Translations under genes and position numbers: made by a program
Assembly (NCBI GenBank): GCA_025716815.1
Contig: JAIXMN010000009.1
Coordinates: 868,001-932,000 of the forward strand
Direction of reading: 5' to 3'
Source of the DNA: Dichotomocladium elegans
Taxonomy: Eukaryota > Mucoromycota > Mucoromycetes > Mucorales > Lichtheimiaceae
DNA length: 64,000 bases
In this document: positions 1 to 11,800 of the stretch, one piece after another
How positions within the stretch are numbered: position 1 is the first letter of the stretch
Layout: every line of letters starts with the position of its first letter
The notes under the pieces: generated by a model
Seen by the model: the letters and a program-made list of their open reading frames with translations, nothing else
Databases searched by the model: none
What the model was told of the DNA's origin: nothing

Positions 1-1290
1 CGTTTTCATCGATGATGTTGCCTTGAACGTTTTCATAAAAAAAGTTGTGGAACTCGTTTAATGCTGCGACAAAATATGATAAATGGAAATTAGTTTGTTC
101 AGGATGCTTGGTATTGATACTATATGACTCATTCTGCAACAATGAAATACTGAACAGGTGGTAATTGGATTGAACAAACAGTTCTCAGGCTAACCAATAA
201 CTGATGAATAGGAAAGAACGACTTAAATTTTCTCACAGAGTGCGTCTTAAAAACCTGATATGATTAACATACGGCACATCCATGCTGTAAATAGTGTGAA
301 ATCCTCTCGAACGGTAGCGTAGGTCGTTTGCTCCTCTGCACTTTGGCTAGTTAGATCTTGGGATATGATTGCCACATGGCGGTCTCTGAATGAATCCTTC
401 TACACACAAAAAAAAAAGTCTTAAAATCTGAGGAGTACTGTACAATGGATCTGTAATACCTGGACTCCGTCGCAACACAAAATAAAGTAGAAACTAATTT
501 TTATGTATCGCGAACCATGGGATATTTATACTAACTTGAAGGATTAAGTATATGTGCATGATTTCTAATCGACAGTTGATCTATATGGAAGTTAACTTGG
601 TTTGCTTTGCAAGGAAGACATCGTCTTAGTAATCTGGATGATGGATTGGTTGTAATCTGCTTTGTCATGAGATGAATGCGGCCGTAACTGTTATAGGACA
701 ACCGTACAGGGAAAGTGAGTATAGTACATAATACCGGCTCCGGAAATGCGGACGTGACCTTGGTCTTTGTCATTTTCCTTGTAGTATCTTGGTCGGCGGT
801 CGGTGGTGCCTCGTCACTGTATCTACTGCTACAGTGGGACTGATTGACAAAAGAGGCAGTTCAATGCCAGCATTTTTAATACGTATATTAACGGATGTCA
901 AAAAGAAGGTGTCTGGATAATTCTCGAGGTAAAATATGTCCGAGTGCTTCTCATAAGTCCAGAAGCAGCTGTCTAAAATCGCTATCAGACACGAACTCAG
1001 CCAAAGCACCTGTTTTGCTATGGAACGACATTTATCGAATATGGCGGCGATGGCTTAGATGGTTGATTGCTGGTAATACTGCAGTGAGATTTACAGATAT
1101 TGATGAATAAGATGACGTCACAATATCTGCTACGGCTCTGGATCTGCTTGCTGCAATGTTGGATGGGAATTACAATTATTACAATCCTTTAAACGAGCGG
1201 CAATTGAAATAAAGTGATGCGAAATCAACAGTGCATTACACGCTTATGCAGCTCCACAGTCAGGTTGAGCTTCCAGCCGTTGCGTTATTT
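1..1290. other. No gene seen; AT-rich, likely decayed repeats
   Basis: The longest open frames here are under 85 codons, overlap on both strands and resemble no family I know. The neighbouring sequence is transposon debris, so this is probably old repeat DNA. I see no RNA gene. Confidence 0.5.
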
Positions 1291-1593
1291 CAGGATTTTC
1301 AAAAAAGTTTGCCACAAAGTTTACTTATTGGTATAGGTCGCCTAGTTTTTCGTCGGTTTTGCTTGAAAACGTCTTTGAAATTTGAATAAAACATAAGCGT
1401 TTAACGTTCCAAACCATTCTGGTGTAAAAAAAAGCTAAGAAAGACTCACCTATAGCCTTGAATGCAGCTATTGCCTTAAAGGATAGCAGCGAACTAAAAT
1501 TTGACTCCGAATTTTAAGCAAAAACGACGAAACAACTTAGATGATCTATACCAACAACCAAACTTTGTGGCAAACTTCTTCTTGAAAACCCTG
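1291..1593. mobile_element. Short non-coding inverted-repeat element (MITE-like)
   Basis: The two ends are imperfect inverted repeats of about 85 bp. The left arm (about 1291-1373) starts CAGGATTTTCAA and carries AAGTTTGCCACAAAGTTT. The right arm (about 1510-1593), read on the minus strand, starts CAGGGTTTTCAAG and carries the same block. Both continue through GGTATAG and a TTTCGTCG-like stretch. The interior of about 135 bp has no coding potential. A TA dinucleotide follows the right end, but the left flank has no clean matching TA, so the target duplication is decayed or my left end is off by a few bases. Size and structure fit a MITE mobilised in trans by a DDE transposase; which family is inference. 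Confidence 0.75.
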
Positions 1594-4500
1594 TATCACA
1601 TTTTATAGCTTTGCTGCCTGCTTATCACTTTACTGTTATGTCGGGCGATTTACCAACCGACTTGAATGTAACAGGTAATTTGTAGATGGCTTCTTTTAGC
1701 TTCGATGGAAAGTCCTAATGCTCCCACTGTTTCACGTAGACTTCTGGGAATTACCTACCAGGGAGTGGAAAAACATCACCAAATATGATTTTCGCTACAT
1801 TCTGAAGACATTTGATATCGCCAAAGACCAAGCACATCTCGCATACTCTGACGATGTTACAAAACTTCAAAATGGCTTGTCTAGTAGTTCCAATCGCTTC
1901 AAAGCTCGGAAGCATATAGAACTGACCTGATCGTCCACGCTGCGAAGCGACGATTTTCTTTGGCCTTGCTAGTTTGTAAATTAATTGGACCTATAATCCT
2001 GTTGCGAGTGTCGATCTGGTTTGTATTTAAGACATCAAGGACCCTCTCAAGGAACCTAGAACGTCCAATTCCATAAAGTCCTTGGACTTTATGATTGTAG
2101 GTTTTGGAAGATACTGAAACAACCATACCTGGAAGTTCTTCCTCCAGGCGCAAGAGTCATTGATTCGCTAACATTAAGCATTTGTACTTGATATTATAGA
2201 CTACATAAATTGCCATTTCAGACGATGCTGAATGGCGTCGTACAAGGTGAAAGGAGTTATGGAGTTCCACGTACGACTCGATCCTTTCACCTCTGTTATT
2301 CAATCCAGAGAAGCAAGTAATATTGCGCTGGTATGTGGCAAGTGGATCTCTCTGATCTGTGTGTTTGTCGATATTCATACAACTGTAATATAGGTCGAAT
2401 GTACATCCTCTAGAAGGGATTGTAAACGATGCTGTGCAAGTAAAACCCGATGCGCTACTCTGCGAGATTGACCAACTCTGTCGGGGAAGGTCTCTGGGGC
2501 TTGGCGAAGTCAAGCTCATTGGACCTACCGTGAATATCGATGCGCTCGGTCAAGATTTGTTGCGACTTGCGGATCTCACCCAACAACTAAACTTTATGGC
2601 AAACTTCTTTTTGAAAATCCTGTAACTAGCTCAAACGCTTTATTATCATTTCAGATCCACGGTAAATTCTGGCGCGCACCTGCGGTGATGTAACGGTGTA
2701 TCAACCTAGTTACTCACTCCATGTAAAAGGGTACAGTTTAGGAGCATATATCACGGAGATAGTTCCGGATACATCAATCACAGCAATGCTTGAAGTCACA
2801 TCGATCACATTCCCAAAGTGTTCAAGACTTGCCCTCTTTCGTATCTCGGCAAAATCTTGATAGACGAGTGCGTTTACATGAGGTGTTCTGGAACAACTGT
2901 CTGAAGAAAACTCCGAATGCCAACCCGCACCAAAGCACCTTCGATCTTGCCGTTCTAAATGCAATTAAGCAGTCATCTCCGGATCGGACCCGCCACACCA
3001 CCATTCGTTATTGATGTCATTCATTTGTATATTCATTTGTATATTATAGTCTTACAACATATAAAGAGCAAAGATACCAAAAATATGTTTACTATGGCCA
3101 ATCAAAAGAACGCAAAAGCATTTGCGTCTTTCTGTAGTTGCAGGGCTGAGATCTACCTACGTGGTGCTTCCACCTATAAACTCTATTGTTTACTTGGCAT
3201 AGGCTTCTATTCTAATCATTGTCCATTTCTTTGGTAAGGAAAGCTATCGCCGACTCTCATGATTCATCATCGTCCGTAAATTTATTAATCAGTCCGAAGC
3301 GCAAGACAAAGACGAATAGAGTACGCTACTGATCGTCCACGAACCACCGTACGGGCGCTGCTTGAGCCTTGCCATAAGCGACGACACTATAGGAAAAAGG
3401 TATTATAAAACCCGAAAAATCTGCAATAGTCGCTTCACCAGGTGCATACCCAATGCGTACTAGCCGCAAGTGCAAACAGACCCAACCGAAGATCGATCTC
3501 CTTGCCAAATAGCGGCGAGGGGATTCACCGAGTAAGCGGACAAGTATCTCCGGCTCCCAAATTGCAAAGGCTACACATCCAAGATCGGGCAAGAGTCGCA
3601 TCGAAAGTGTGCAGGCAATCGTCATTGAGGTAGTCGACCATGATACGCGCAAAACCAGAAGTTACGACCATCATTCCCCTGATGTCGCGCCAGCCAACGC
3701 AGTACTATATCATAGCAAATTCAAAATGAACCATATTTCATTCGGCAGGTGAGTGTGACGTATCACTCCAATGTCATACTTTCGCTTAGCAAACTTCCAT
3801 GTAATCTCGCTACACCGGCACCGCTTTGCACTTCTTGCCCCTTATCGTGCAGATTCCAGAACACGGTAAAGACAGCTGCAATGGGAAGTATGGAGTTTAT
3901 GTAGAAGTTTTGCACGGTGAAGGGTGTATCTTTTCCGAAGTCAATTCCGGGCGTGAGATAAAAACAATGACGTATCAATAGGTAAAAAAACTTCGCTTTT
4001 ATGGATTAAAGTATGTTAGTCAACAGGGAACTTTACTCCTGCATCACACCCGTGTAACTTACAACACACTGTTCTTCCAAAGGAAGAGGGCTTACCCTCA
4101 AGGACTGTAGTTATCCGAAGTGCGTCAGCGGAAAATCATTGGTCGGGCTCATGATCGTCTCGATCGGTCTGAGCGTGTACGTTGCGGTCTTCCTGGCCTC
4201 GCCCGCCGTGATCTCACGTTCCGCTGTTCTGATACAGGTAAGCGTGGCCTTCCACGAGCTGCAGACACTTGTGCACTCCTTCCTCTCTGAAACCTTGTTG
4301 GGATGATCCCATCTTCCAGAAGACCACTGAGGATATGCTGCATGTTAAGGCCGGTACCAGATTCCGATTCCATAACCTTGGTTGACGAACGTCCTCTTAC
4401 ATGCCTGCTGTACAGTTTTGATTTGAACATCTATTGAAGCATCACTATATTAGAAAATTCTGGAAAAATATACACGCTCTGATAGCCCTTCATACCGTAG

Positions 4501-5560
4501 TAGGTCATGGCAGAGGTGGCTGAATTGTTGGCCCTTGATAGGGCGTGGATCAGGCACTATTTTGTAAGATAATCAAAGGCTCATTATTCCAGGTGGGGCA
4601 GCGCCGATGGTTTTGGTAGGTTTAGGATGAGGATTTCTGGATGTGCTCAGCAGCTGTGTTTGCATCCCGACCCTGAGAATAAGGATCTGTGTACCACCAG
4701 ACTCGGTTATAAAGCAAGAGAATCATAGCTGGCTTTCCCCCCGGGGAAGATAACGTGTCGAAGAAGCTCGGAAGGCTTTCTTTCAAGCTCCTAAACGAGT
4801 AGCCTCAACGCGCTAATGCTTCATGTTTAGCATCCCCTCTCCCAGTGTCGCTCAATCCAGTTCGCAACGGAACTTCGAATAGAATTCAAAGATATGATCA
4901 CTATTCTCCACTATTTCCTGCAAGGTTGTACACTGTGAGCAGAAGTCAGGCTGGGCAGCAAGCGAATGCTTCGCACAGCATTTGGTGTCCTCTGCCGCGT
5001 TGCCACTGCACTTCCATTCTCCATCCCTTACCACCTCGATAAAGGTTTTTATCAAGCCAAAGCTCATGTTCACTGAGAATATCTTCAATCCCATTGTAGA
5101 AAAAACAAGTTTAGAATTATAAAACGACATCCTTTTCTGTATGCAAAGATACCTATAAAAATAGGATGTCGCACTTCCCACTGGTGACAATCGTATGACG
5201 ATGCTTGCGTTTCTTTGTATTTTCTTGGAGTTTGATATACATGGTCTGATGCACATGCATCTTTTCGCCACCATGGCCATTTGCTGTAAAATACCCATTT
5301 CTAAAGTGGTACTTTCCACCATCCTCAACATGTTCCTCGGATCATGCCAAATACAAAAAGAACTTTTACAACGAGGATGCAGCTTCTCAAAGAGCACGAT
5401 TAAAACATTCTTCAATTGACATAGCATAAGCTAGCTAGTCCAATATCCAGCACCCCGACGCTTGCATCAAAAATCACTCCGGAGATATCTCCATCCCTTT
5501 TGGTTCCATGGCGTGCGCACTGAAACTCGTTAGCCATGATGGACATTCATTGACCTTCCT
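1594..5560. other. Unresolved repeat-like region, no supportable gene
   Basis: Apart from the solo repeat end at 2580-2622, there are only short overlapping frames. On the minus strand the frames at 1899-2153, 2157-2519 and 2710-2964 run in series and could be pieces of one decayed coding region, but I recognise none. The longest frame is minus 4852-5427 (191 codons), with several cysteines near its C-terminus and no family I can name. Density and codon character resemble decayed mobile DNA rather than the clean genes elsewhere in the window. Confidence 0.4.
2580..2622. repeat. Solo copy of the inverted-repeat end seen at 1291-1593
   Basis: This stretch repeats the right arm of the 1291-1593 element: CCAACAACTAAACTTTATGG, then a CAAACTTCTTTTTGAAAATC-like run ending in CCTG and TA. 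I find no left partner directly upstream. It is either the remnant of a second copy or the right end of a longer element that begins at 1291, roughly 1.33 kb in all. Confidence 0.65.
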
Positions 5561-5574
5561 TTTCGTTGATGGAT

Positions 5575-6086
5575 TTAAGACACGCACACTGATGGCGATG
5601 AAGCCGGCAGCTGAGATCCTTTTCGTATCTTTTGGACCAGCCGCAGTTTCCGGTGCATATTGACGTGGGACGCAGACTCACCGAGGAAAACGCAGCTGGT
5701 GGCATAATTGACATTGGTTCCCTTCAGGTTTTGTTTTCTAACTATATCGTTCCCCGATATCTCTGAGCTGCTTTCGCTGAAGCGTCGGTGTAAACCCGCT
5801 TCAATGTAAGGTTGCATTTGCTGACCATGAATCTACGGACTATGTTGCTTTGCTATTTTCAGGTTTACATCTTTTTTGGTCAACTTGTCCACGACTTCGT
5901 CAATGGAAATGGAAGCAAACTCCAAGATATGCTTCTTGCATTCATCTTCCAGGATAGGATTTGGGCGCCTTCCTTCGCTCCTCTCGAATGTCGCATCAGA
6001 TTCATCTTCGTTTTTGTTTTGCCCAGCGCTGCCAAACATGGACATCGTACTTTAGCTGCCGGGCCGCTGACGCCGCTGTCAATCAA
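5575..6086 (-). mobile_element. Decayed Tc1/mariner-type transposase, N-terminal and central part
   Basis: Read on the minus strand, 6045-5833 gives an N-terminal segment with a helix-rich DEVVDKLTKKDVNLKI stretch of the kind found in the helix-turn-helix region of fungal Tc1-like transposases. After a stop, 5817-5575 gives NYATSCVFLGES followed by HVNMHRKLRLVQK. That matches the region around the first catalytic aspartate (usually C-V-F-I-D-E followed by N-M-x-R), in the correct order and strand. The catalytic Asp position reads Gly, and stops and frame changes break the frame, so it is inactive. The assignment rests on motif recognition, not a search. Confidence 0.65.
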
Positions 6087-6965
6087 TTTAGGGCTTTAAG
6101 TTTAAGGAATCTTGAGATGGTTTCATCATTGTAAGCTCGACACTGTTCTTGGATTTTCATTGTTCTTTTGTTCAATACGCTGCCATCGTCCGTGCTTTGC
6201 TCGTGATTGTTGATCTCTTGCATCTCGGCATTCTGTGCATAATAACTCCTTTATTAGAAGGTCATCTAGCATAAAGAGCACAGCATTTGAATGTTCCTCC
6301 GATGGAGTTTCAGGGTATGGGTAATCAGACTTTCAGGACAGATTCCTCCTCATCTGTGATAAGCTCAGAGATTTTGCTCCATAAAAATATGATCCCTGGT
6401 ATTTTATACTACATTTCTTGACCGACATATAAATGCTGACTGTGTGTTTCGAAAAAAGTGATTTGTGAGGAGCTTTGCATGCGCACACTGAACAATCACC
6501 CCATCTTGTCTGACTTCAGTATAGAACACCAAGTTTAATGATGGAGCAGCAACCCGCTAGATGCATATTCTTCACTATGGGGAAAAGCTTTTGTACCGCA
6601 CGTTTTTTCTCATCATGGTTTGTAAGCTACCGTGGCTGAAATGGACAAGTTCAAATACGAATGTTGCATTCATCAAAATTGAGTTCTACTGATCCGTTTT
6701 GGGAAATGGTCAAGAAGAAGTTCAAACATTCAAAGTTTGTTAGCCATGCGTCTTTTATGACAATGGTTGCCGAGAGCTTTGATCACTCAGACTGTAAATG
6801 CGAGAATAAAAATCAAATTGAGATATATGCGGATGGTGGGAAGATGCTGTGAGTGAGGATTTTTCTAAAAAATGCGACCTTGAAAAATTATCCCAATTTT
6901 GTCGCAGAGGTGGGGCCTTAAAAAACCTGAGGAACGCTGTATCCCTACCTACTTCGTCGACGAAC
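6087..6965. other. Upstream region of the eL36 gene, no clear gene
   Basis: One small frame (6661-6852, plus, 63 codons) has no recognisable family and no clear splice partner. The rest is AT-rich and should include the eL36 promoter. I could not pick out a specific element. Confidence 0.4.
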
Positions 6966-7340
6966 ATGGCAGCTTCAAAGTCTGGCATCGCAGTTGGTCT
7001 CAACAAGGGCCATATCACCACCGTCCGTGAGCTCAAGCAGAAGCCTTCTTACCGCAAGGGTGTATGTACCAAAGATCGATAGATGGATGGATGGATGGGT
7101 TGGATCGGATTATTCACGCCGTTATAGGCCTTGTCCAAGCGTACTGCATTTGTTCGCAACATTGTGCGCGAGGTCGCTGGTTTCGCCCCCTATGAGCGTC
7201 GTGTCATGGAACTGATCAAGAATTCCAAGGACAAGCGTGCCAAGAAGCTCACCAAGAGGAGACTCGGTACCTTTGTTCGCGCCAAAAAGAAGATTGACGA
7301 GCTCTCTGCTGTCATTGCCGAGTCCCGTCGCCACCATTAA
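6966..7340 (+). CDS. RPL36: 60S ribosomal protein eL36
   Basis: Structural protein of the large cytosolic ribosomal subunit. Two exons, 6966-7061 and 7128-7340, are separated by a 66-bp intron (GTATGT donor, TATAG acceptor) that splits the protein between codons. The product is 102 residues, the usual eL36 length. It opens with [11 protein letters not shown] and contains [20 protein letters not shown] and a basic tail, all typical of eL36. I chose the ATG at 6966 because the conserved N-terminus starts there; the open frame extends upstream to 6849, but that part has no eL36 similarity. A canonical AATAAA lies 18 bp after the stop at 7358-7363. Confidence 0.96.
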
Positions 7341-7357
7341 GCGTGTCCCCCTTTTCA

Positions 7358-7363
7358 AATAAA
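7358..7363 (+). terminator. AATAAA poly(A) signal of the eL36 gene
   Basis: The hexamer AATAAA lies 18 bp past the eL36 stop codon. A GT-rich run (TGTGTGCGTGTGCGTGTG) follows, the usual arrangement of a eukaryotic 3' processing site. Confidence 0.6.
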
Positions 7364-7520
7364 AGCGCTGCACATGTGTGCGTGTGCGTGTGCTTGTGCT
7401 TGTGTGCTCTGTGTGTATCTTTATTTCTCTCTCCTTTTTTATTGGGAATATTGAACTCTCGAATTTGGCGGTATGTGTGTGGTGGGTATCGTCTAGTAGG
7501 GTGAAATTTGGTATACTACT

Positions 7521-7953
7521 CTAGCAGCTGAGGTTCCCAACCGCTGGAAGTGAGGCTGTGTTAGTAGAGGAGCTATTACGTCCAGCGACGCTGTCAGGAT
7601 GCCAGCTGAGTGGCCGCATAAAATCGACATATTGCTCAGATGGAGGAGGAAATGGTGAAGACGATGACGATGACGATGACGACGACGACGAGGAGGAGGG
7701 TTCTTGGTATCTTGACTCCCGTCGTTCGTGGGTCTTTAGGTGCTGGGTCAGGTTGTCAGATCGGGAAAACGTCTTTTGGCATCCTGGATAAGTGCATTGG
7801 AATGGGCGTTCAAGCGTATGAATGCGCATGTGGCGCTTGAGGTGCTCGAGACGCTTGAACCGTCGATTGCATTCGGGATGCGTGCAGATATGATGCTTTT
7901 CACTTCCCAGTGTGCCAACTTCGTCAGACGAAGACGAATATGGAGAAGGATGG

Positions 7954-7991
<38 letters not shown>

Positions 7992-8894
7992 ATGGTGATG
8001 ATGGTGATGATAAGAAACAATCGTATGCTGCGGTGGATAGGGCTCGAACATGGATGGCGGAGGAAGGAAAGGCCGTTGTATGTGTTGCTGCAATGACGGT
8101 TGCTGTTGCAAGGAGGGCGGTTGCTGTTGTGGTCGTGTTTGTGTCTGCGTTTGCGTATGGGTTTGCGTTTGCGTTTGCGGCTGCTGTGGTATTGAATGGT
8201 CGAGGGCCTTCTTGGCATGCGTACGATAATGTGCATTAAAGTTATCTGACCGGCTAAATCGCTTGCCACATCCGGGATAGGGGCACATGTGGGGTCTTTC
8301 GCCTGTGTGGACCAGCATATGCCGCTTAAGATGTTCATACCTCTTGAAACTCCAGCCACAGTGAGGGTAATCGCACACATGCTTATTCTGCTTACTCGGC
8401 TGACGCCGAGTAGACCGATCAGAGAACGACATTGATCGTTGTTTTTGATGGATATGGGCATCGTTCCAATATTGTTGCTGCTCCTGCTGCTGTTGTTGCT
8501 GTTGGTACTCATCTAAAGACATGGCAGACCCCCGCCTATCCACAGGATTTTCGAGCATCAATCGAGACGACAGAGGTCCGGGCGACGCGGACGGATAATG
8601 CGTATGGGCCTTGAAGGAATGATGCTGCGGCTGCGGCGGCTGGTGCTGATGCTGATGTTGGTGCTGGTGTTGATGCTGATGTTGCTGCAGATGGTCATGA
8701 TGATGATGGCTGACCATGGCGGAAATATCAGGCGAAATGGATGGTGTCAAAGGAGGAGAAAGAACTTGGTCAGGGTCATGATGATGGTGGGGATGGGGGT
8801 GGCTGTTATTGCCATGCTGCGCTGGCGGAGGAGGTAATGATATAGCACTGGTCCGCGCCGGCTGGAAGCATTGATAAGCATTACTGGAATCCAT
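7521..8894 (-). CDS. C2H2 zinc-finger transcription factor with two finger pairs
   Basis: A single-exon gene of 457 codons for a probable nuclear DNA-binding regulator. Two pairs of C2H2 fingers lie at about residues 174-227 and 335-395. Both pairs have the layout F-K-R-x-E-H-L-K-R-H then F-S-R-S-D-N, seen in fungal stress and morphogenesis regulators with tandem C-terminal fingers. The first finger of each pair uses C-x4-C spacing. Between and around the pairs are long tracts: His-Gln near residues 64-100, poly-Gln near 131-141, QTQT repeats and a His/Gln run before pair two, and a run of about 16 Ser after it. The start is the first Met of the open frame, with no intron needed. Which regulator it corresponds to cannot be read from sequence alone. 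Confidence 0.9.
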
Positions 8895-11800
8895 TATTAC
8901 TATGATGGATGGTGTCTAACTGTTGAGAAGTAATAGATATAAACAACGAGTGGGGAGGGAGGGGTGAAGATAGCCAATTATTTATACAAGTCTTGATCAA
9001 GAGGGACAAAAGATGGATGCATACATGATGCGTCCCTTTTTTATGTAGCAAAACTGCACAACTCTTGTCGTCTTGCCTCTTGTCTTGATCGCCGCCATCT
9101 CCGTCTCTGCTTTTCTTTCGTTCTTGCATTGGATTTAATCCCTCTTCGGAGCACGAGATCATTGTAGGAAAAACAGTTCTTTAAGCGCGCATAGGCACAT
9201 CCCATCGTGCGGCTCCCTGTCACAGGACTCCAGTATTGTATTATCCAGATCCTCTAATTTAACCAATAGTTCCATTTCAGTACGCCGACTCCGGGGCTAT
9301 TAAGCTGAAAAAAATCTCCTAGATGACCTGCAGAAAATGCATGTTTGTCATTTCACACTAAACGGGATCAATATACCCTTTAGAGTTTACTCCCCTCCCC
9401 GCTGTTGAAGGTGACAAGAGAAAGGGATTCGTCTCCTATTTTATCAAGGATCAAGTGCTGTGAAGTAACTTTTGGAAAACACCCGTAAAGTGTGCAAGTG
9501 TGGTTCAAAGAGAAGGGTAGACCATGAAATAGCAAGCTTATGTTTGTGTGCGTGTTGGTGTGTGTTGGGGCCAGTTCCTCCCTCCCTCCTTCCCTCCTTC
9601 ATTCAGTCTCTCTCCCGATTGTGATCTAACTTTCCCTTTATGCCATTCTGTCCAAATCTTCAGTCTTTCACTTTGGCGTCTGTAAGTGCTAAAGCGCACG
9701 TCTGTCTTCAATTTCGTTTTTCCTAGATGCAATGAGTTTTCTGCAAATCCTTACTCTCTTTATGACATTTAGGTTGTTATGACGTGCCTGCAGATTTCTT
9801 GTTTCCTTGTGGATGCGAATGGCATAACAGCCATTTCTGCTCTATCTTCTAATGCTTTCTATAAGATCCATGCATCCTATTTTTAAGGGATAAAATTCAT
9901 AAAAAATTCGCCCTGTTGTCGCCTCCTATCTGCGCCAGTCGCATCCTGTTTCTATGGGTTTTGTCTCTCCCCCTTACCCCTTTGTTTAGGAGACACAGAG
10001 CATTTGTCTTCCCCCTTAATTTTTTTTGCATGTAGAGAGACAAATAGCTATCTCATCGGAATGGCCATGTCTTTCTTCCTCTTCATTAAAGCTCCTTCGT
10101 CTACTATATGCCAGTATTAATGTGCATCACATCAGATGAGATCATATTTCATCAATTAAAAAAGTATGAAAGAATGATTCAGCCGCTGATCTTCTGGTTT
10201 ATACTCGGCAACTGCTGGTTAGTTCTTCCAACATGCTGATCCATAAAGAAAGATATACATTTCCTTGCTGCATCCCTGAAAAAAAAATTATACATCCCTG
10301 CTACCTTTATTTCCTTTCTATTGGATGTTATTACTTATCGTCCTCTACCATTCTCTTCCAGTAAATTCCGTGAGTATGTGCGTTACAGATCACTCGTCCG
10401 GCCCTTTGGGGTGCAATGAAATGGAGCAAAAATCAATTGGCCCTATTTCGCCATAGCATTATGGTTTTGGATTAGTTGCTTCCAAAACATCATTCATGCA
10501 CTTATTTAGTTACTCAATTCTACAAAGTTTCGTAGTTTAGACGTAGAAGGGATATATAACTGCAATGGAGAAAGTCTTTCTACCATGAGGGACGATGTTC
10601 GAGGCTCCTTTTTAACTCCATTATCATGCATCTACATGGAATCGATGGGCGAGTAGGTAACGAATAGGAGAGAAAGAGAGAGTGTATAGTATGAGTTTGA
10701 TGCGAATGAACGGCAAAGGTGGACGTGGATACAAGTGTGTGTGTCTGTATGTGCAAATAGGAGGGAGTCAACATATACCCCTCTTCATCTCTTGAGGTTA
10801 CTTCCGTTAGTACCGTTGACCAATTTTTTTTATCTTCGTCTAAAACCTCGTGGAACTCTGCCCATCTCACCCCCTTCCCTTAATTTTCTCGGAGCAACCT
10901 AACCTTATCGGACGCTGGGTGTAAGCCCTTGGACCCTGTTTTAACGTGTATCAAATTCCTCTGTTTCTCTTTTTTGTCAAGGGTCATTATGACTATTATT
11001 AAGCCACATGGCATTGCTCATATACAAAGAAATAGGAATCGCGGCTATACTATGCATTGATTTGACTGGAATGAGGATGTAGAATACTGTGTCTATGCTA
11101 TTATTCTGTCCTAGCCTAGGAAAGTTTTGTGTCCGCAGCTTACTCCCCTTTTCATTTTCTGGTATCGTCACGACCCAGTACGCTCTAACAGCGAAATGCG
11201 TATCCTCCTTTTTACCTCTTCCTATTTATGTAATATATGTATGTATGTGTGTATGTATGTATGTATGTATGCGTTTGTTTCTTTGCTGATTACTCTCATC
11301 AGTACAAAAAGAGATTGGGGAGAGCAAGCGAACGAGAACGAAAGCATAGATATGTGTGCGTGAGATCCAAACAATATATGTGCAATTGTGCAAAACAACA
11401 AGGAGTTGGTTTGTGAACTCTACCATGCGTTAGCAAAAAAAAAGATTATTTACGGTAGGTAATGATTGCCATCGGCATGGCGGCGCACGTTCCTCCTCCC
11501 CTTCGGTTCTCCTCCTTCCTTCTTCCCGCGTTTCAAAGGGGAGATGACAAAGGAGAAAAGTGTCGAGATTAACAAGTGAGAGAAGACATCCAGGAGATCA
11601 GGGTGGCCCAACTAGCTTTTTATCTTAAAAAAATCATTTGGCCGATAGCCATACAGATTTCTGTCTTGGCGATACTGCAAATACCTTCCCGATGTGCCCA
11701 ATTGGCGTTTTGCAATAAGACGTATCGTAGTGTTGCTGCAGTACAGAACTGATTTGGAAATATTGAGCGATCGGCTGCGCTATGATTTTATATTGATGCA

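Noticed and set aside
7558..8837. Several open frames opposite the zinc-finger gene
   Set aside because: They are antisense shadows of the Gln/His/Ser codon repeats and encode poly-Leu, poly-Val or poly-Asp runs.
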